Assembly (NCBI GenBank): GCA_034770075.1
Contig: CM068385.1
Span: forward strand, 74,454,272-74,518,271
Origin: Aralia elata
Taxonomy: Eukaryota; Streptophyta; Magnoliopsida; Apiales; Araliaceae
Reading direction: 5' to 3'
Length of the DNA stretch: 64,000 nt
This document shows, piece after piece, positions 45,183-56,736 of the stretch. How positions within the stretch are numbered: position 1 is the stretch's first letter; each line of letters begins with the position of its first letter. The position numbers and the translations under genes are program-made. A model generated the notes under the pieces. It was not told where the DNA came from. It did not search any database and was given only the letters and a program-made list of their open reading frames with translations.

Positions 45183-47014
45183 TGTTAGGTTTGTACATAG
45201 CGCGAATATGCAATCAAATTACATAAATAGTGCGGAAGCGCGATAAAACGGATTTTAAAATTTTCATACAAACCATCACCATGATCATCCATGTGCTCAA
45301 TTATCAATTAAACGAAAGAGATAGAGATTAAGAAATTATACCCTCGTAGAACCGTGCTTCCTCGGGTACAAGTTCACCTCCAATTCCTTCGCGTTCTCCT
45401 TGAATTTCACCGATTAAATTCCTTCCTTTGATCAACGTTAGCCACCCAAGTGTTTGGCCTCTAGAGGTGATCCACCAAGGAATAATAATTGTTCAAGAAG
45501 ATGGGTGTTGGCAAAACCCTAGTTTCTATCTCTATAGAAATTGCAAGTACTCTCTCTCTCCAATTCTCATGGAAGAGTGTGTAGATTGTCTAACAACCTA
45601 ATTGTCTGACTGTCTAACCCCAAATCATAATAAGACTCCTCTTATTTATAGATATAGGGAACCCTCCTAAACTATTTAGGATTAGGGTTTTTATTTTAAT
45701 TAAACTCCTTTAATTAATTGAACTCCTAATCCAATTAGGAATTCATGAGAGAGTACTTCTATTAATTAATTCCCAATCCCTATTAGGAATTAAATAATAG
45801 TAATAGTAATAATAATAATAAGACTCCTCTTATTAATTTATATTTAATATTTCCAAAATATTAAATAATAAATATTAAGTTATTTAATTTATTCTATCTC
45901 CATAGATTAAATTAAATACAGTTAACTTATTATTACAATTATGCCATTTACTTCTTAAATAAATATTTTTCTTTTGCGGTGTGACCCTTTAGGTTCTCCA
46001 TATTAAACCGGTTGTGAATAAATCAATTAGAACAATTCTAATCTTATTTAAATAAATAAATTAAACTATTTAATTCATTTAAATAAATAATATTTATTCT
46101 ACAAGAAGGGTAAGCCCCCTTAGCGATCAACGACTTTCTAGATAATATAGATTTCAACATTAATCACAAAAGAACCTTTCAGTGAATAGTTACCGTACAA
46201 TTCAATCCTTCTACCATACAATGTCCCAATTAAATATAAGACATGGAATTACTGTCAAGTCTTATTTTATTTAATTATATGTATTTTGATTCTGAAATGC
46301 ACAACTCTGATTAATGCAAATTAGAAACTCCTTTCTAATTTCATTCTGCTTTGGCCAAAGACTTCTGAGTCGTCATTTATCGAATCACATAGGACATTCT
46401 CTCCTTTTACTAGAAGTGGTAGATTCTTTATTGATCATTCACCTATCTCCATGTATAACTTATTATACCCAATCATACCCTTTGATATACCCTAAAGGTC
46501 TTAAGGGACATGTCAAAGTATAACTTATCATACACAATATACTATGATGATCTCAAGTCCAAGGATCACTTGTACTACTATCACTAGAGGAATTCCTATT
46601 GACAGGCGAGTAAAACTCCATTAGGTATTCCTTAGCGAGCCACGTTCAGTGAACTTATTCTTTAATAAGCACCTACATACTTGCTTTAGTGTCTCCACAC
46701 AAATGATTATGAGATCAATCATCTTCTTCATAAGAGCAAGCAACATATGTACTAATCTATCCGGATTCACTAATCCCCTTTTTAGTAATCCAACGATTAG
46801 GAACGATTTTAGTTTGTGAGCTATCTTGAATTTAGATCTCATTAGCATGATCACCATCATGATTCTAAAAGCATTGTTCAAAACTATGGGTTTATCACAT
46901 TTAATATAACAGCACTATGTAGATAAAGTAAAATGCCTTTAATAGACGAATAAGATTACAAAGTATATGCTACATCATATCAAATATGATTGGCTTGTGT
47001 GCATACTACTTTCA
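45183..47014 (-). repeat. 3' LTR of inner copia (minus strand), 1832 bp
   Basis: On the plus strand reads TGTTAGGTTTG to ACTTTCA. It abuts the plus-strand LTR at 43700-45182, making a large inverted repeat. Confidence 0.93.
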
Positions 47015-47029
47015 ATCTCCCACTTGCAC
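47015..47029 (-). other. Polypurine tract, inner copia
   Basis: Minus strand GTGCAAGTGGGAGAT directly before the 3' LTR, the same as 60188-60202 of the outer element. Confidence 0.85.
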
Positions 47030-50000
47030 TAAAGCCAATCGTCATGGTATCTAATACTCTTCTTCTCTAAGTGACGATCATCCTGCTGTTTGGATAAAGC
47101 TTCAGTAGATGGATATGCAATGTTGTTCTTGAGAGTCCACTATCTCTATAGTGACTTCTTCTCTTTCAATGATTCTACTAATCAAATGAAAGTGCCGCAA
47201 CACATGTTTGAATCCAAGATGAGACTTAGGAACTATTCCTAGTTCTGTGATGAACTTTTCATCCAAACAATCAACTTGCAGCTTCATTTACAGCTATATA
47301 CTTTGTCTTTGTCACTAAACCAGCAACTCTTTGCTGTTTGGAACCTTTCCAATTCACTGCACCACCTTTCAAGGTAACGATTTACCTTAAAGTGGATTTG
47401 TTATCGTCTTGGTCAGTCTGAAAAAAAACTTGAGTCTGTTTAGCCCTCTAGTTTTAATTCAAACCTACCATGAATTATGATTACATCTTCAATACCGGTT
47501 AAGTACTTAAAGATGTTTATCACTGTCTTATAGTGATCTTCTCCAGAATATGACTGATCAACATCAAGCCTAGTATATTCATTGCATACATGATAGTAAC
47601 TCATGTGATCTCTCTTTCAATTGGGGACAATTTTAGAGAGATACACTCCATGGCTCATCATCATGAGACCTCTTTTGGAGTTTGCCATGCTAAACGCCTT
47701 TAGCATCAAATGAATATACGTTCCTTGGGTCAAGCCGAACATCCTTTTAAATCTATCTATATAGACTTATATCCCCAATTTATAGGATGCTCCTCCCAAG
47801 TCATTCATGGAGGAATGTTTAGACAATTTTATCTTTACTGATTGTAGCATTGGTGTGTTATTCCTTGTCAGTAGTATATCAACATATAATACCAAGAATG
47901 TCACAGCGCTCCCACTGACCCTTTTGTATACACTAGGTTCATTCCCGTTTTTGATAAAATCAAACTCTTTTGATTGTCTCATCAAAATGAATGTTCCATC
48001 TTTGAGAAGCTTGCTTCAATCCATCAATGGATCATTGTAGCTTAAAACACGATTTGCTTCAACCTTTGAAACAAATTCCTCTGGCTGTATCATACATACA
48101 TTCTCCTCAAGTCTTCACTGAGGAAGGACGTCTCCACATCCATTTTGCCAGATTTCGTAATAAGCTGCAATCGCAAGTAAAATCCAAATGGACTTGAGCA
48201 TTACCCGGTAATAAGGTTTTATCACAGTCAACTCCTTGACTTGAAAAACCTTTTAAACAGGTCTGGTCTTATAGGTCTCCACCTTGCCATTTGCCCCAGT
48301 CTTTCTCTTAAAGACTCATATACACCAGAGTCTATACTTGGTTCTTATACATGGAGTCCATTTCGGATTTCATGGCCATCTGCCATTTCTCTGAGTATCT
48401 TCTACTCATAGCCTTATCGTATATAACTGGATCATCATCCTCTATGATGCGTACCTCATCATCATCCTCTATGATGAATCCATACCTACCAGGTATCTTC
48501 GGTACTCTTCCAGATTTACGATTCGGTTGTGGTACAATAGGTCTATCTACAGGTTCCTCAGATCGACTTAAAATGCTTTGTGGTTCTTGAACTCTTTCAA
48601 GATCTATTACCCTCCCACTAGCTTCTTCAATGATAAACACCTTTATCTAAGAAGGTAGCGTGTAGGATTATAGTAATAATAATACCTAAACTTCTTTAGG
48701 ATATCCCATAAATTGCACTTGTCAGCTTTTTGTCCCAAACTTATCTTTGAAACCTTTTCACATAAGCTGGACAACCCCTTATCTTAACATATTTAAGACT
48801 AGGAATCCTCCCTATCCATAACCTTTATGGAGTTTTGGGGCCGGATTTTTGAGGTTACCTTATCTTGTAGATATGCAGCCGTTTCTAGGGCATAACCCCA
48901 GATGGATACTAGAATGTCGGTAAAAATCATTATGGACTGCACCATGTCCAACAAGGTACAATTTCTCCTTTTAGATACACCAATCAATTATTGCGTATCA
49001 GGAGGTTTCCATTATGAGAAAATACCATTTTGAGATGATCTAGAAACTTATTGCACAAGTATACTATTCCTCGATCTGATCAAAGAATCTTAATACTTTG
49101 TCAATTTGTTTCACTTCTGAATTCTTTGAACCTTTCAAATGATTCAGACTTGTATTTCATCAAATACACACATTCAACTCTTTGAATGACCATCTCCTTT
49201 TTTCTTTTATTAGTTTGTTCAATTTGCAAAATATTTTTCATGTAAGTCAAGTATACAAAGTCTATCAAGTATTCTTCCAATTTCAAACAAAACATTATTA
49301 TAAATAGAACAACAATTGTTCTTAAATATAATGCCAGAATCTTCCTTGTCCAACAATGAAAATTCTAATGTTTCTAATGAGAACTGGAAGATAATAACAA
49401 TTTATTAACTTAATAGACTTGCCCGTAGGCAACGCTAAACTATAAGTTCCTACGGTTAATGTAGCAACCATTGCTCCATTATAACACATAAGATTACTAC
49501 TTTGTTTAGCTTTCTACTTTTTCTTAGTCTCTGCATTGGATTGCATACGTGAGAACTACAGCCGGTATCCAATACCCAAGTAGAACCTTGACTTATAGAA
49601 TTTTTTTTTTTTTTAATCATGAACAAATCTATATCTGTAACCGAAGTTTCACTAAGCTTCTTCTGGTTAGCCTCTGTAAGATTCTCCTTACAGTTTTTCC
49701 TTTCTAGTATCCAGGCTTATTGCAGTGGAAGCAAACTCCTTTGCTATCTGCATCAGTCTTGTTCTTATTGTCCTTTGTTTTTGTCTTTCCATTTACCTTC
49801 TTTGAATTGTTCTTCTTTTAAGAATATCCTTTGGCCCTCTTCCGCTTCCTGGAAGAATCATCTACCAGTAAGACTTGGTTTTTCTTGGTTGGAAAGTGAC
49901 TCTTTACAGTTTTCAACATGTTTAAGCAACTCAGGCAGGCTGACATATAGCTTGTTCATGTGAAAATTCACAACAATTTGTGAGAAAGAGTCTGGAAGTG

Positions 50001-50478
50001 ATTGCAAGATCAAATCTTGGATCATCTCTCCATCCATTAAAACCCAGTTGTCCCAATTGTTCAATCAGATTGATCATTTTAGGACATATGTCTGTACAGT
50101 AGTGTCATCGGTCATTCTAGATCGGAAGAGCTCCTTAGATATCTGATATCTAATAGTCCTACGTTCCTCACCCTTCAACTCCTTGAAGGTGCAGGAGTAT
50201 AGTAGGAGCATCCATAGTTTCATGCTGACGCTGAAGCTCGTTACTCATGGATGCGAGCATGATGCATTGAGCCAACTGTGCATCATCTTGCCACTTTCTT
50301 AAAGTAGCAATCTCTTCCTCTGAGGCATTATCTGCAATCATTGCAGGGATAGGCATATTAAAAACATAAGATAGCTTTTCAGCCTTGAGAACTATTCTCA
50401 AATTCTTTAACCAGTCCTTTTAATACGGTCCGATTAATTAGCATCTAATATGCTCCGCAGTGATAGTGAATTAGACAT
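47030..50478 (-). pseudogene. gag-pol: gag-pol remnant of inner copia
   Basis: The minus-strand start ATG is at 50478-50476. Recognisable pieces: gag 50401-50168 (EEEIATLRKWQDDA) and 50064-49858; integrase core near 49090-48800 (DRGG region, QDKVTSK); RT N-terminus 48640-48332 (SGRVPKIPGRYGF); RT palm 47985-47767; RNase H end 47287-47102. The catalytic box reads YVD-ILL: one Asp codon of YVDD (near 47874) is missing. A ~15-bp poly-A run (minus strand) near 49600 replaces part of the gag-protease junction. About 450 bp shorter than the outer copy overall. Confidence 0.88.
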
Positions 50479-52382
50479 TGTAAAATTCTATAAATGAATT
50501 TGTAATTTAACAACATTTTAGCATACATTCATTTTATTAATTAATTACCAAAATAAATTAGGTCTTTATTTTAAATTGGTATCTCCCAATATTTTCATCA
50601 AACTATATTACCCTCAATATACAGTTCGGCAAATCTAATTAAAGATTTGCTAGTGAGAATAAGGATCCCATTTCAAATGTATATAGCCTTGTGTGACACA
50701 ACAAACGATATATAAATAAATAGGTAGACAACTATTGTCAATTACATCACTATGTAACTCCTTTTAATTTGCCTCTTAGATTATTTTGATCAAGTGTGAC
50801 ACATCCGAATCAAAATTATCCAAGTTAAGTCCAACCTAGCACTTCCATATATTCGAAAGAAAAACACTGTCCTTGTGTGACACAACAAAACAGCATCGTT
50901 CAGTCTATGTATAAGCATCAAATGTGATAAAGCAACATCTTAAATATTTAATACTTGCCTTGTGTGACACAACAAACTCATATTAAATATTTTAATACTC
51001 TATTGCTTTACCATGCTAGAAGGCGACGTTCGATATTCCAAATATCTTTGAACGCTTAGGACTTAATATTATTGCTTTGAGGGGTTTGTTATTATTTGTC
51101 TCATCTTGTTTAGCGCGCATGTACATATATATATAAAATACGCGTCATATTATTTAACATGCGAAGCATGTTATATAATATATAATATATACATAGCAAG
51201 CATGCACATATAGAATACTATATTCTACCCGGATTGATTATGGACTTTTATTCTAGTTTGGTTCACTAGAGCCACCAAGTGAACCAAAAGGTCAAACCTA
51301 GGGTGCAAGAACAAAATTTAAATATAACTATTACATTTAAACCCGGGCTCCATTACAAACGGGTCTTCAAGCGCTCCTTGCTCCTTTGTCTCCAATTCTT
51401 CAAGTAATTCTAACTAAACCTATTACATAAACTATTTACAATAAATAGAAACCTTGATCAGCAGTCAAGGGGAAATACATAGGAGGGAGATAGAATTTAC
51501 ATTAAGAAAAATTAGAGAAGACGAGTTACGCAGACCCCATTTATAAAAACCCATTCATTCAAGCATCCACTAAAATAAATCCAATCACACATTGGTCAGT
51601 AGTCCATAATCAATCCCTATTTATTATCATACATATCTCCATATGTATCAATAAATAACATTCATCTCATGAATAATAAAACCATTCCATATATGCATTG
51701 ATATCAATTAATGGGCAATTAAAAGTTTACTAGAAATCCAATTTTGAAACAAAATAAACCCCTTTATTTTAATCAAAATTTAAATCATAATAAACTTATT
51801 TATTTTATTTTATCCAATTTTGAATAAAAATAAACTCCTTTATTTTTAATCAAATTCCAAATCAAAATAAACTCCTTTATTTTAATTAACATGGAAACCA
51901 ATTTCAAGTTCAAAACAAACTCTTTTATTTTAACTTAAAATTGTTGGAAATAAAATATGTTGAATCCTATTCCTTATCAAAATAAATTTCTTTATTTTTA
52001 AGGAAACATGGAATCCTATTCCATATGTGAATAAACTCTTTTATTCTAGGAAACATGGAATCCTATTCCATATGTGAATAAACTCCTTTATTCTTATTTT
52101 ATCAATTAAATAAACCATTTATTTTAATTGAAGGAAAAATTATTTTTTCGGATTCTGCTGTCCGGCGCAGCTGCGCCCAGAATGAACTGGGACACGGCGC
52201 AGCTGCGCTGAACCCCAGAAAAAACTGATTCTGGGTATGGGCGCAGCTGCGCTCCAGAATGAACTGGAGCCGGCGCAGCTGCGCCGCGACGCTGATTCAA
52301 AAAAATTTATTCTGCCCAAAAATTTCGATCCAATCGCATATCAAACATACATGGAATCATCATAATCGATAATTAGCACAAG
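50479..52382 (-). other. Leader of inner copia, with repeated motifs
   Basis: A 1.9-kb non-coding leader. Contains a TTGTG-TCA-CACAA motif at 50687, 50871 and 50958 with a partial copy at 50791, and a GC-palindrome array at 52164-52285. Its LTR-proximal end lacks the primer-binding site. Confidence 0.75.
52164..52285 (-). repeat. GC-rich palindrome array, 4 copies (inner copia leader)
   Basis: 14-bp copies of GGCGCAGCTGCGCC at 52164, 52196, 52240 and 52272, spaced 32, 44 and 32 bp. Spacers CAGAATGAACTG and CCCAGAAA..TTCTGGG are themselves imperfect inverted repeats. Confidence 0.92.
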
Positions 52383-54212
52383 GTTAGGTTTGTACATAGC
52401 GCGAATATGCAATCAAATTACATAAATAGTGCGGAAGCGCGATAAAACGGATTTTAAAATTTTCATACAAACCATCACCATGATCATCCATGTGCTCAAT
52501 TATCAATTAAACGAAAGAGATAGAGATTAAGAAATTATACCCTCGTAGAACCGTGCTTCCTCGGGTACAAGTTCACCTCCAATTCCTTCGCGTTCTCCTT
52601 GAATTTCACCGATTAAATTCCTTCCTTTGATCAACGTTAGCCACCCAAGTGTTTGGCCTCTAGAGGTGATCCACCAAGGAATAATAATTGTTCAAGAAGA
52701 TGGGTGTTGGCAAAACCCTAGTTTCTATCTCTATAGAAATTGCAAGTACTCTCTCTCTCCAATTCTCATGGAAGAGTGTGTAGATTGTCTAACAACCTAA
52801 TTGTCTGACTGTCTAACCCCAAATCATAATAAGACTCCTCTTATTTATAGATATAGGGAACCCTCCTAAACTATTTAGGATTAGGGTTTTTATTTTAATT
52901 AAACTCCTTTAATTAATTGAACTCCTAATCCAATTAGGAATTCATGAGAGAGTACTTCTATTAATTAATTCCCAATCCCTATTAGGAATTAAATAATAGT
53001 AATAGTAATAATAATAATAAGACTCCTCTTATTAATTTATATTTAATATTTCCAAAATATTAAATAATAAATATTAAGTTATTTAATTTATTCTATCTCC
53101 ATAGATTAAATTAAATACAGTTAACTTATTATTACAATTATGCCATTTACTTCTTAAATAAATATTTTCCTTTGGCGGTGTGACCCTTTAGGTTCTCCAT
53201 ATTAAACCGGTTGTGAATAAATCAATTAGAACAATTCTAATCTTATTTAAATAAATAAATTAAACTATTTAATTCATTTAAATAAATAATATTTATTCTA
53301 CAATAAGGGTAACCCCCTTAGCGATCAACGACTTTCCAGATAATATAGATTTCAACATTAATCACAAAAGAACCTTTCAGTGAATAGTTACCGTACAATT
53401 CAATCCTTCTAATATACAATGTCCCAATTAAATATAAGACATGGAATTACTGTCAAGTCTTATTTTATTTAATTATATGTATTTCGATTCTGAAATGCAC
53501 AACTCTGATTAATGCAAATTAGAAACTCCTTTCTAATTTCATTCTGCTTTGGCCAAAGACTTCTGAGTCGTCATTTATCGAATCACATAGGACATTCTCT
53601 CCTTTTACTAGAAGTGGTAGATTCTTTATTGATCATTCACCTATCTCCATGTATAACTTATTATACCCAATCATACCCTTTGATATACCCTAAAGGTCTT
53701 AAGGGACAAGTCAAAGTATAACTCATAATACACAAGATACTATGATGATCTCAAGTCCAAGGATCACTTGTACTACTATCACTAGAGGAATTCCTATTGA
53801 CAGGCGAGTAAAACTCCATTAGGTATTCCTTAGCGAGCCACGTTCAGTTAACTTATTCTCTAATAAGCACCTACATACTTGCTTTAGTGTCTCCACACAA
53901 ATGATTATGAGATCAATCATCCTCTTCATAAGAGCAAGCAACGTATGTACTAATCTATCCGGATTCACTAATCCCCTTTTTAGTAATCCAACGATTAGGA
54001 ACGATTTTAGTTTGTGAGCTATCTTGAATTTAGATCTCATTAGCATGATCACCATCGTGATTCTAAAAGCATTGCTCAAAACTATGGGTTTATCACATTT
54101 AATATAACAGCACTATGTAGATAAAGTAAAATGCATTTAATAGACGAATAAGATTACAAAGTATATGCTACATCATATCAAATATGATTGGCTTGTGTGC
54201 ATACTACTTTCA
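52383..54212 (-). repeat. 5' LTR of inner copia (minus strand), 1830 bp
   Basis: Nearly identical to 45183-47014. The terminal bases next to the leader are lost with the primer-binding site. Confidence 0.93.
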
Positions 54213-54217
54213 ACTAG

Positions 54218-54553
54218 GGTTTTGCCAATACCCAACTTTTTGAATACCTATTCTTCCTTGGTGGATCACCTCTAGAGGCCAAACACTTGGTGGCTAACGT
54301 TGATCAAAGGAAGGAATCTCATCGGTGGAATTCTAGGAGAACACGAAGGACTAGGAGTTGAACTTGTACCCGAGGAAACTTTGATCTACGAGAGTATAAT
54401 TCTTATTCTCTTTCTCTTTCGTTTATATCGTTAATTGAGCACATAGATTGATCATGGTGATGGTTTGTATTAAAATTTTAAAATTCGTTTTATCGCGCTT
54501 CCGCTCTATTTATGTAATTTGATTGCATGCTTGCGTTATATACAAATCTAACA
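54218..54553 (+). repeat. 5' LTR of outer copia, last part (336 bp)
   Basis: Continues the LTR from 45182 after the ACTAG duplication and ends ATCTAACA. Matches the end of the 3' LTR (61700-62038). Confidence 0.92.
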
Positions 54554-54554
54554 G

Positions 54555-54567
54555 TGGTATCAGAGCC
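54555..54567 (+). other. Primer-binding site, tRNA-iMet type (outer copia)
   Basis: TGGTATCAGAGCC one base after the LTR end. Confidence 0.95.
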
Positions 54568-56293
54568 TAATCTTGTGCTAATTATCGATTTTGATGATTC
54601 CATGTGTGTATGGTATGCGATTGGATAGAAATTTTTGGGCAGAATCTATTTTTTCGAAATCTGTTACACGGCGCAGCTGCGCCGGCTCTAGTTCATTCTG
54701 GAGCGCAGCTGCGCCTAAACCCAGAAAGTCGTTTCTGGGGTACGGCACAGCTGCGCCGGCTCCAGTTCATTCTGGAGCGCAGCTGCGCCCAAACCCAGAA
54801 AGTTGTTTCTGGGGTTCAGCACCGCTGCGCCGTTTCCCAGTTCATTCTGGGCGCAGCTGCGCTGGACATCAGAATCCGAAAAAATATTTTTACTTCAATT
54901 GAAATAAGTGGTTTATTTAATTGATATAAGTTTAAAATAAAGATGTTTATTTTATCTGGAATAGGATTTCAGATTGCTAAAATTAAAGGAGTTTAATTTG
55001 GATTTGGTTTTTGATTAAAATAAAAGAGTTTATTTTGTTTGAAAACTAAATATTAGCAAAACTTTTGCCCATTAATTGATATCAATGCATATATGGAATG
55101 GTTTTATTATTCATGTGATGAATGTTATTTATTGATACATATAAAGATATGTATGATAATAAATAGGGATTGATTATGGACTATTGACCAATGTGTGATT
55201 GGATTTATTTTAGTGGATGCTTGAATGTATGGGTTTTTATAAATGGGGTCTGCGTACCTCGTCTTCTCTAATTTTTCTTAATGTAAATTCTATCTCCCTC
55301 CTATGTACTTCCCCTTGACTGCTGATCAAGGTTTCTATTTATTGTAAATAGTTTATGTAATAAGACTAGTTAGAATTAATTTTTTGAAGAATTGGAGACA
55401 AAGGAACACTGGAAAACCCGTTTGTATTGGAGCTCGGGTTTAAATGTAATAGTTATATTTAAATTTTATTCTTGCACCCTAGGTTTGACCTTTTGGTTCA
55501 TTTGGTGGCTCTAGTGAACCAAACTAGAATAAAAGTCCATAATCAATCCAGGTAGAATATAGTATTCTATATGTGCATGCTTACTATATATATATTATAT
55601 ATTATCCAACATGATTCGCATGTAAATTAATATGACGCGTATTTTATATATATATGTGCATGCGCGCTAAACAAGATGAGACTAATAATAACAAACCTCT
55701 CAAACAAATCATATTAAGTCATAAGCGTTCAAAGATATTTGGAATATCGAACGTCGCCTTCTAGCATGGTAAAGCAATAGAGTATTAAATGTTTAATATG
55801 AGTTTGTTGTGTCACCACAAGGCAAGTATTAAATATTTAAGATGTTGCTTTATCACATTTGATGCTTATAAATAGACTGAACGATGTTGTTTTGTTGTGT
55901 CACCACAAGGACAGTGTTTTTCTTTCGAATATATAGAAGTGCTAGGTTGGACTTAACTTGGATAATTTTGATTCGGATGTGTCACCACTTGATCAAAAAT
56001 AATCTAAGAGGCAAAATAAAAGGAGTTACATAGTGATGTAATTGACAATAGTTGTCTACCTATTTATTTATATATCATTTGTTGTGTCACCACAAGGCTA
56101 TATACATTTAAAATGAGATCCTTAGTCTCACTAGCAAATCTTTAATTAGAATTGTCGAACTATATATTGAGGGTAATATAGTTTGATGAAAAAGTGAGAG
56201 ATATCAATTTAAAATAAAGACCTAATTTATTTTGATAATTAATTAAATGAATGTATGCTAAAATGTTGTCTATTTCACATGTAGAATTTAAAA
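54568..56293 (+). other. Leader of outer copia
   Basis: 1.7 kb without a credible gene. Holds a six-copy GC-palindrome array (54670-54863) and the TTGTTGTGTCACCACAAGG motif at 55804, 55892 and 56079 with a partial copy at about 55976. Open frames across the array (54591-54924) are by-products of its repeats. Confidence 0.75.
54670..54863 (+). repeat. GC-rich palindrome array, 6 copies (outer copia leader)
   Basis: 14-bp copies of the GGCGCAGCTGCGCC type at 54670, 54702, 54744, 54776, 54818 and 54850: spacing 32, 42, 32, 42, 32 bp. Spacers alternate between two kinds, each an imperfect inverted repeat (CTCCAGTTCATTCTGGAG and CCCAGAAA..TTTCTGGG). Confidence 0.93.
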
Positions 56294-56662
56294 ATGTCAA
56301 ACGCACTATCACTGCGTAGCATACTTGATGCTAACAAACTGACCGGACCGAATTACACGGACTGGTTAAGGAATCTGAGAATTGTTCTCACTGCTGAAAA
56401 GATTTCTTATGTCCTAAATTCGCCAGTCCCTGCAAGTGTTGCAGAAACAGCCTCTGAGGAAGAGATTGCTACTTTCAGAAAGTGGCAAGATGATGCAATC
56501 TTGTCTCAATGCATCATGCTCGCATCCATAAGTAACGAGCTTCAGCGTCAACATGAAACTATGGATGCTCCTACTATATTGCTGCACCTCAAAGAGTTAT
56601 ATGGTGAGAAAAGTAGGACTGCTAGATATCAGATATCTAAGGAGCTCTTCCGATCTCTATGA
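56294..56662 (+). pseudogene. gag: gag N-terminal part (outer copia)
   Basis: ATG 56294 starts MSNALSLRSILDANKLTGPN, the conserved copia gag N-terminus with DWLRNLRIVL. The frame ends at a TGA at 56660. A one-base frame change there and a TAA at 56716 separate it from the rest. Gag forms the virus-like particle. Confidence 0.88.
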
Positions 56663-56736
56663 CCGAGGGCATTGCTGTTGAGACTCATGTTCTTAAGATG
56701 ATCAATCTGATTGAATAACTTGGACAACTAGGGTTC

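Larger units (their letters stand above)
45183..54212 (-). mobile_element. Inner copia element (minus strand), degenerate inside, young LTRs
   Basis: A 9,030-bp copy of the same copia family in opposite orientation. 3' LTR 45183-47014, purine tract 47015-47029, degraded gag-pol 47030-50478, leader 50479-52382 and 5' LTR 52383-54212. LTRs differ by about 1.1% by hand count, yet gag-pol is full of stops and deletions and its protein is far more diverged from the outer element. The primer-binding site is deleted. Confidence 0.93.

Noticed and set aside
46314..46523. 69-codon frame repeated at 44212 (minus), 53512 and 60716 (minus)
   Set aside because: Recurs because it lies in each copy of the copia LTR, always antisense to it; no recognisable domain.
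54591..54924. Two overlapping frames of ~100 codons with repeated Cys/Ala-rich peptides
   Set aside because: They are translations of the palindrome array and its spacers in two frames, not a protein gene.
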